Positions 6,783 through 11,041 of a stretch of 11,041 nt of DNA are shown here, one piece after another. The stretch comes from Clostridia bacterium (GTDB lineage: Bacteria; Bacillota; Clostridia; TANB77; CAG-508). The translations under genes were made by a program, and so were the position numbers. The DNA lies in the NCBI GenBank assembly GCA_900752095.1, contig CAADUD010000138.1:1-11041 (forward strand), read 5' to 3'. Numbering within the stretch: the first letter of the stretch is position 1; every line of letters starts with the position of its first letter. Under the pieces are notes generated by a model, which saw only the letters and a list, made by a program, of their open reading frames with translations, made no database searches and was not told the DNA's origin.

Positions 6783-8042
6783 ATGTCTAGAACAACAACA
6801 GAAATGCAACTAATATCGACTGATAAATTAGTGCCTTATGTGAATAATGCCAGAACACACTCAGCTGAGCAAATTATAAAGCTTCGTTCTTCACTTCGAG
6901 AATTTGGTTTTGTCAATCCAATCATAATTGATAGAGATTTCAATGTGATTGCGGGTCATGGAAGATTGATGGCAGCAAAAGAAGAAGGAATAAATGAAGT
7001 ACCTTGTGTGTTTGCTGACTTCTTAACTGATGCTCAAAAGAAAGCATACATTTTAGCAGATAACCGTATGGCTATGGATGCAGGTTGGGATGAAGAATTA
7101 TTAAAAATAGAAATGGAAGAATTACAAAATCTAGGATATGACTTAGGTTATACAGGATTTGATGAAAAAGAACTAGCTGATTTATTTGGAATAGATGATA
7201 AAGAAGTAAAAGATGATGATTTTGATTTAACTGCTGCCCTTGAAAAAGCAAGTTTTGTTGAAAGAGGGGATGTGTGGTTTGTAGGAAAGCATAAATTGAT
7301 GTGTGGTGATGCAACATCAAGTGAAGATGTAGCAAAACTTATGGAAGATAAAAAAGCAAACTTAATCTTAACCGACCCACCTTACAATGTAGCTTTCAAA
7401 AGTTCAGATGGATTAACAATTCAAAATGATAGTATGAAAAATAATGATTTTTATAAGTTCTTATTTTCATCATTTAAGAATATGGCAGAGCATTTAGAAA
7501 ATGGTGGAGCTGCTTATATATTCCATGCTGATACAGAAGGCTTGAATTTTAGAAAAGCATTTATTGATGCAGGATTTCATTTAGCAGGTTGTTGCATATG
7601 GGTAAAAGATAGTCTAGTACTTGGACGTTCTGATTATCAATGGCAACATGAACCTATTTTATATGGATTTATGCAAAATGGAAAACATCCATGGTATTCA
7701 GATAGAAAGCAAACAACTATCTGGAATTTTGATAAACCTAAAAAGAACTCAAATCATCCAACTTCTAAACCACTTGATTTATTAGCTTATCCAATAAACA
7801 ATTCTACTCAAGCTAATGCAATTGTTATAGATACATTTGGTGGTAGTGGATCAACACTTATGGCTTGTGAACAAATGAATAGAATTTGTTACACAATGGA
7901 ACTTGATGAAAAGTATGCATCAGTTATTTTAAGAAGATATGTTGAAGATACTAACGATAGTGAAAATGTGTATGTAATTAGAAATGGTGAGAAGATACTG
8001 TACAAAGATTTAGTTAAAGAGGTAGGAGTTAATAATGGATAA
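6783..8042 (+). CDS. ParB-domain / beta-class DNA (N4-C or N6-A) methyltransferase
   Basis: A fusion of an N-terminal ParB/sulfiredoxin-like domain and a DNA amino-methyltransferase. Residues about 10-100 carry PYVNNARTHS, FGFVNPIIID, the VIAGHGRLMAAKEEG box (55-69, with G58-H-G-R61) and VPCVFAD, the ParB-N pattern. The methyltransferase has motif IV LTDPPYNV (196-203), HPTSKP (325-330) and then motif I TFGGSGSTLMA (351-361), which binds SAM. The order IV before I defines the beta class; DPPY fits N6-adenine or N4-cytosine methylation but does not settle which. The ATG at 6783 is chosen over the GTG at 6774, because the GTG lies inside the ribosome site AGGAGGTGG (6769-6777); this gives 419 residues. 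It overlaps the next gene by 8 bases. No partner endonuclease is visible. Confidence 0.92.
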   Translation: MSRTTTEMQLISTDKLVPYVNNARTHSAEQIIKLRSSLREFGFVNPIIIDRDFNVIAGHGRLMAAKEEGINEVPCVFADFLTDAQKKAYILADNRMAMDAGWDEELLKIEMEELQNLGYDLGYTGFDEKELADLFGIDDKEVKDDDFDLTAALEKASFVERGDVWFVGKHKLMCGDATSSEDVAKLMEDKKANLILTDPPYNVAFKSSDGLTIQNDSMKNNDFYKFLFSSFKNMAEHLENGGAAYIFHADTEGLNFRKAFIDAGFHLAGCCIWVKDSLVLGRSDYQWQHEPILYGFMQNGKHPWYSDRKQTTIWNFDKPKKNSNHPTSKPLDLLAYPINNSTQANAIVIDTFGGSGSTLMACEQMNRICYTMELDEKYASVILRRYVEDTNDSENVYVIRNGEKILYKDLVKEVGVNNG

Positions 8043-9408
8043 AGAACTAACACTTGCAAGTTTATTTGATGGAAGTGGTGGTTTCCCATTAGGTGGAATG
8101 TTAGCAGGTATTAAACCTGTATGGAGTTCAGAGGTAGAGCCATTTGCAATTAGAGTAACTACTAAAAGATTATCTAAAGTAAAACATTATGGTGATATTA
8201 CTAAAATAAAAGGAAATGAAGTAGAACCCGTAGATATAATTACATTTGGAAGTCCATGCCAGGATATGTCGATAGCGGGTAAAAGAGCAGGATTAGACGG
8301 AAGTAGGTCTAATCTTTTTTATGAGGCAATAAGAATTGTAAAAGAAATGAGGTGTGCAACAAATGGAGAAAAACCAAGATATATTGTTTGGGAAAATGTC
8401 ACAGGAGCCTTCTCCTCAAACAAAGGAGATGACTTCAAAAGTGTCCTTGATGAAATCTGCAAAGTCAAACATCAAGAAATGTCTATTCCTAAACCTACAA
8501 AGTGGGAACAAGCAGGAGCAATCATGGGAGATGATTTCTCAATCGCATGGAGAGTTTTTGATGCTCAGTTTTGGGGAGTTCCCCAGAGAAGAAATCGTAT
8601 CTACCTTGTCGCAGATTTTGGAGGAAACAGTGCCTCAAAAATATTATTTGAGTCAGAGGGCTTGTCAGGGTATTCTAAAGAGAGCTTTAAGTCGTGGCAA
8701 GACTCTACCAGAAACATTGAGGATAGCGTTAGAAAATCAAGCAAGTTAGATTTGTTTGAAAACCATTCACAAGATTTAAGATATAAAGGACCGTTAGATA
8801 TAGCACCAACAATACTTTCAACTTATGGTACTGGTGGTAATAATCAACCATTTGTTGTTCATTCAAAAAACTATGACATAAGATTAACATCAGAAGGAAC
8901 AAAGAATGCAAGAAACAATGTTTATGAAACTGAAACATCAAGAACCCTTGATACAAATGGGAATTTTCCTAATTCAAATCAAGGTGGAGTTGCAATTGTT
9001 TATTCAACAAGTAAGAGTTCATTTCATACAAGAGCAAGTGAAAATTTAGCTAATACATTAATAGCAACTGATTATATGGATCCACCAATAGTAAATGATA
9101 AGTTGAAAGTAAGAAGACTTACACCAAAAGAATGTGCAAGACTTCAAGGTTTTCCTGATTGGTGGTGTGATAATTTGGAAACAAAAGAACCAACCAAAGA
9201 AGATATTGAATATTGGAGAGAAATATTTAATGAAAGCTCAAAAGCAGAAGGGAAAAATAAAAGAGAAAAAACCGATAATCAAATAATTAAATGGCTAAAA
9301 AATCCTCATTCTGATTCAGCTGAATATAAATTATGGGGAAACGGTGTAGCACTTCCTTGTGTCTACTTTGTTTTATCTGGAATTGAATATTATGCACACA
9401 TGACTTGA
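8035..9408 (+). CDS. DNA C5-cytosine methyltransferase
   Basis: A 457-residue enzyme that methylates carbon 5 of cytosine with SAM. Motif I FDGSGG (11-16), motif IV GSPCQDMS (72-79, catalytic C75), motif VI ENV (120-122), motif VIII QRRNR (184-188), motif IX RRLTPKECARLQGFP (360-374) and motif X GNGVALP (435-441) are all in the canonical order. The target-recognition region (about 195-358) carries three similar short blocks. About 60 charged residues separate motifs IX and X. The start overlaps the preceding methyltransferase by 8 bases, with TAGGAG upstream, so the two are translationally coupled. The stop codon lies inside the first copy of a 38-bp repeat. With no restriction enzyme alongside, it looks like an orphan phage methyltransferase shielding phage DNA from host restriction. 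Confidence 0.95.
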   Translation: MDKELTLASLFDGSGGFPLGGMLAGIKPVWSSEVEPFAIRVTTKRLSKVKHYGDITKIKGNEVEPVDIITFGSPCQDMSIAGKRAGLDGSRSNLFYEAIRIVKEMRCATNGEKPRYIVWENVTGAFSSNKGDDFKSVLDEICKVKHQEMSIPKPTKWEQAGAIMGDDFSIAWRVFDAQFWGVPQRRNRIYLVADFGGNSASKILFESEGLSGYSKESFKSWQDSTRNIEDSVRKSSKLDLFENHSQDLRYKGPLDIAPTILSTYGTGGNNQPFVVHSKNYDIRLTSEGTKNARNNVYETETSRTLDTNGNFPNSNQGGVAIVYSTSKSSFHTRASENLANTLIATDYMDPPIVNDKLKVRRLTPKECARLQGFPDWWCDNLETKEPTKEDIEYWREIFNESSKAEGKNKREKTDNQIIKWLKNPHSDSAEYKLWGNGVALPCVYFVLSGIEYYAHMT

Positions 9409-9437
9409 TAAATATGTGTTTTAGAGTGATATATGTA
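9400..9437 (+). repeat. 38-bp repeat, copy 1 (promoter-like)
   Basis: Begins ATGACTTGATAAATATG and continues with TGTTTTAGAGTGATATATGTA. It matches copy 2 at 35 of 38 positions. It covers the last codons and TGA stop of the cytosine methyltransferase and ends 19 bases before the DUF4314 start. It can be read as a promoter: TTGATA at 9405-9410 and extended -10 TGATATATG (9427-9435), with a 19-bp spacer that is longer than usual. Confidence 0.7.
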
Positions 9438-9456
9438 GTGCAAGGAGGTAAACGAT

Positions 9457-9675
9457 ATGATGTTTCCAAAACAAGAAATAGTTAAAAAAATAAGAAAAGA
9501 ATATCCAAAAGGAACAAGAGTAAAACTTGTAAAGATGGATGATTTCCAAGCACCACCTATTGGAACTTTAGGAACTGTAATTAGTGTAGATGATACTGCA
9601 TCAATTATGGTTGCTTGGGATAATGGTAGTTCCTTAAATGTTATTTACAATGTCGATAAATGTATCAAAATATAA
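9457..9675 (+). CDS. DUF4314 small protein
   Basis: A 72-residue protein matching the DUF4314 pattern: a basic N-terminal helix (KQEIVKKIRKEYPKG), then GTRVKLVKMDD, PPIGTLGTVISVDD, IMVAWDNGSSLNV and a final VDKCIKI. The short beta-rich body with turns at GT and WDNG looks like a small SH3- or KOW-like barrel, but the function of the family is unknown. DUF4314 genes commonly occur in phage and integrative-element modules of Firmicutes close to the amidoligase gene. AGGAGGT ends 7 bases before the first ATG, which is preferred to the adjacent ATG at 9460. The gene is bracketed by the two 38-bp repeats, so it may have its own promoter or be a movable unit. Confidence 0.8.
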   Translation: MMFPKQEIVKKIRKEYPKGTRVKLVKMDDFQAPPIGTLGTVISVDDTASIMVAWDNGSSLNVIYNVDKCIKI

Positions 9676-9702
9676 TAAAAAAAATACACTTATTTTGCCG
9701 AA

Positions 9703-9740
9703 ATGACTTGATATATATGCGTTTTAGAGTGATATATATA
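9703..9740 (+). repeat. 38-bp repeat, copy 2 (promoter-like)
   Basis: Begins ATGACTTGATATATATG and continues with CGTTTTAGAGTGATATATATA. It differs from copy 1 at three positions (12, 18 and 36 of the repeat) and lies 303 bp downstream of it. Internally TGATATATAT occurs twice, 22 bp apart. It has the same promoter-like boxes: TTGATA 9708-9713 and TGATATATA 9730-9738. It ends 43 bases before the amidoligase ATG. Confidence 0.7.
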
Positions 9741-9783
9741 CATAACAAAAAGAGAAAATCTTATATAAAGAAAGGTGAATAAG

Positions 9784-10740
9784 ATGAGCGAAAAAGCAAT
9801 AAGACAATCTGAAAAGATGAAAGAACAGACAATCGGAGTAGAAGTTGAGATGAATAACATTACAAGAGAAAAAGCTGCAAGGATAGCAGCCGAGTTATTT
9901 GGAACAGGCAGATATGAATATACAGATAATAGGAATGGATACTTAACATGGTCTGCCTGGTCAAGTGACGGAAGAGAATGGAAGTTTCAAAGAGATACAA
10001 GTATTTCTGGAGTTGAAAGTAAAAAATGCGAATTGGTAACACCAATATTAAAGTATGACGATATTGAAACCCTACAGGAACTAATAAGGCTTTTAAGAAA
10101 AGCGGGAGCAAAGAGCGATGCAACAAGAGGATGCGGAGTTCACATCCACATAGGAGCAGATGGACACACACCTCAAACAATGAGAAACCTAGCAAATATT
10201 ATGGCAAGTCATGAATTGTTAATAGCAGATGCATTAAAACTTGATTCAATGAGAATGGCTAGATATTGCAGAACGGTTAATCCAGAGTTCTTAAGGGTAC
10301 TTAATAGAAAGAAACCTAAGACAATGTCAAAATTTGCAGACATTTGGTATCAAACACAAAATGCTAGTTATTACAGAAATCAACATTACAATGATAGCAG
10401 ATACCATATGCTAAACTTCCATGCGACTTTTACAAAAGGAACTATTGAATTTAGATTATTTCAATTTGATCCACCAGCAGAAGGAAAACAAAATGGACTT
10501 CATGCAGGACAATTAAAAAGCTACATTCAATTTTGCCTAGCATTAAGTCAAATGGCAAAAGATGTGAAATTCGCATCAGCCAAAAGACAACAAAATGAAA
10601 ATCCAAAATATGCAATGAGAACATGGCTATTAAGATTAGGATTTATTGGAGATGAATTTAAAACAGCAAGAGATGTATTAACAAAAAGACTTGAAGGTGA
10701 CACAGCATTTAGACAAAAAAGAGTAAGCTCAAGGAGTTAG
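9784..10740 (+). CDS. Amidoligase family protein (COOH-NH2 ligase)
   Basis: A predicted ATP-dependent ligase making an amide bond between a carboxyl and an amine; substrate unknown. Family landmarks in the 318-residue protein: IGVEVEMN (17-24, acidic metal-binding strand), WKFQRDTSISGVESKKCELVTPIL (66-89), RGCGVHIHIGAD (115-126), YHMLNFHA (207-214) and KGTIEFRLFQFD (218-229, with E222 and R224). These match the Amidoligase_2 group of glutamine-synthetase-fold ligases, and the length fits phage members. ATG at 9784 is preferred to the GTG at 9775, because that GTG lies within the AAAGGTG ribosome site (9771-9777). The next gene is a gamma-glutamylcyclotransferase-like protein; this pair is a known recurrent phage association and was proposed to modify peptides or amines, perhaps cell wall or virion. 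That role is a prediction. Confidence 0.9.
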   Translation: MSEKAIRQSEKMKEQTIGVEVEMNNITREKAARIAAELFGTGRYEYTDNRNGYLTWSAWSSDGREWKFQRDTSISGVESKKCELVTPILKYDDIETLQELIRLLRKAGAKSDATRGCGVHIHIGADGHTPQTMRNLANIMASHELLIADALKLDSMRMARYCRTVNPEFLRVLNRKKPKTMSKFADIWYQTQNASYYRNQHYNDSRYHMLNFHATFTKGTIEFRLFQFDPPAEGKQNGLHAGQLKSYIQFCLALSQMAKDVKFASAKRQQNENPKYAMRTWLLRLGFIGDEFKTARDVLTKRLEGDTAFRQKRVSSRS

Positions 10741-10815
10741 CCTCCTGGTACTTTAATCGGCAGCATTGACTGCCCTTAAGGTGGTAGAAGGGTAACCCCT
10801 TGAATAGAAAGGAGG
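10732..10815 (+). promoter_or_regulatory. Possible ribosome-site switch before the cyclotransferase gene
   Basis: CCTCCT at 10741-10746, immediately after the amidoligase stop, is complementary to the AGGAGG ribosome site of the next gene (10810-10815). It can instead pair with AGGAG at 10732-10736 in the amidoligase 3' end. Between them lie small hairpins GGCAG/CTGCC (10759-10763, 10770-10774) and AAGGG/CCCTT (10788-10792, 10797-10801). Ribosomes ending the amidoligase would cover CCTCCT and free the downstream site, giving translational coupling. This is inferred from base pairing only. Confidence 0.3.
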
Positions 10816-10822
10816 ATATCTT

Positions 10823-11041
10823 ATGGAGAGAAGATATTATATAGCTTATGGTAGTAATTTAAATGTTAGACAGATGAAATACAGATGTCCAACAGCAAGG
10901 ATTATTGGAACATCGGTTATTAAGGATTATGAATTATTATTTAAAGGTAGTAAGACAGGTTCTTATTTAACCATTGAAAAAAAGAAAGGTGAGCAAGTAC
11001 CAGTAGTAATTTGGGAAACAAAAGAAAGTGATGAACTTGCA
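10823..11041 (+). CDS. Gamma-glutamylcyclotransferase-like protein, 3' end cut off
   Basis: The first 73 codons of a gene running past the right edge. The start is fixed by AAGGAGG (10809-10815) eight bases before ATG. The N terminus reads MERRYYIAYGSNLNVRQM, whose YGSNL is the substrate-binding loop of the gamma-glutamylcyclotransferase (AIG2-like) fold. This is followed by RCPTARIIGTSVIKDYELLF, the GSYLTIEKKKGEQVPV strand and VIWE, all in family order. The catalytic glutamate, which normally lies further on, is outside the window. Enzymes of this fold release 5-oxoproline from gamma-glutamyl amines or peptides. Placed after an amidoligase, it probably cleaves or trims gamma-glutamyl bonds of the same product, though this is inference. 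The 82-base gap before it holds structured RNA-like sequence. Confidence 0.88.
   Translation, partial: MERRYYIAYGSNLNVRQMKYRCPTARIIGTSVIKDYELLFKGSKTGSYLTIEKKKGEQVPVVIWETKESDELA

Noticed and set aside
6774..6785. GTG at 6774 as methyltransferase start.
   Set aside because: It lies within the AGGAGGTGG ribosome site that serves the ATG at 6783.
7072..7335. Minus-strand 87-codon frame in the methyltransferase gene.
   Set aside because: Leu/His-rich shadow of the plus-strand coding sequence without start signals.
8354..8749. Plus-strand 131-codon frame inside the cytosine methyltransferase.
   Set aside because: It overlaps the conserved motif VI-VIII region in another frame, has a low-complexity composition and no ribosome site.
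9718..9740. GTTTTAGAG in both 38-bp repeats resembles the first bases of type II-A CRISPR repeats, so a solitary repeat or RNA anti-CRISPR was considered.
   Set aside because: Only about nine bases agree, the rest of a type II-A repeat is absent, conservation extends 18-20 bases upstream where a spacer would vary, and no cas gene or array is present.
10741..10779. In-frame reading past the amidoligase TAG (12 more codons to TAA at 10777-10779), suggesting stop readthrough or a decayed C terminus.
   Set aside because: The protein already has the full family length and no readthrough signal is evident; the stretch is better explained as structured intergenic RNA.

Overview
The window is an AT-rich, fully plus-strand segment of a phage or prophage, most likely of a low-GC Gram-positive host of the Clostridia type. 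The evidence is strong AGGAGG-type ribosome sites before most genes, A/T-ending codons, and a gene order typical of HK97-like tailed phages of Firmicutes. It spans the end of the replication module and the start of the late (packaging) module. Both end genes are cut by the window edges. No integrase, tRNA, IS element or CRISPR array is visible, so integrated and free phage cannot be told apart here.

Left part (1-4829), replication and early functions: the end of a DUF4406-like protein, a 752-residue primase-helicase (AEP primase, PriCT, D5/SF3 helicase), a 135-bp non-coding region with paired inverted GGTGAC boxes around an AT-rich core (candidate replication origin), a VRR-NUC nuclease, an SNF2-type helicase, and a DUF1492-like helix-turn-helix protein that probably switches on late transcription.

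Middle part (4830-5988), switch and packaging: a candidate late promoter (TATAAT, no good -35, dyads upstream), then a 13-bp RNA hairpin with a GAAA loop in the leader, an HNH endonuclease, a conserved-looking non-coding stretch that is the best candidate for cos, and a P27-type small terminase subunit. The large terminase is not in the window and would be expected to the right.

Right part (5988-11041), DNA modification and accessory genes between the two terminase subunits: a shortened S-adenosylmethionine synthetase that keeps its catalytic motifs, a ParB-domain/beta-class N4/N6 adenine-or-cytosine methyltransferase, and a C5-cytosine methyltransferase. These three are tightly coupled (4-nt-or-less overlap, a 12-nt gap, then an 8-nt overlap) and read as one self-modification cassette with its own methyl-donor supply. 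Next come a small DUF4314 protein between two copies of a 38-bp repeat, an amidoligase, and the start of a gamma-glutamylcyclotransferase-like protein. The last two are a recurring pair predicted to make and process amide-linked peptides or amines. The 38-bp repeats, the inverted GGTGAC region, the leader hairpin and the minimal SAM synthetase are the points most worth following up.
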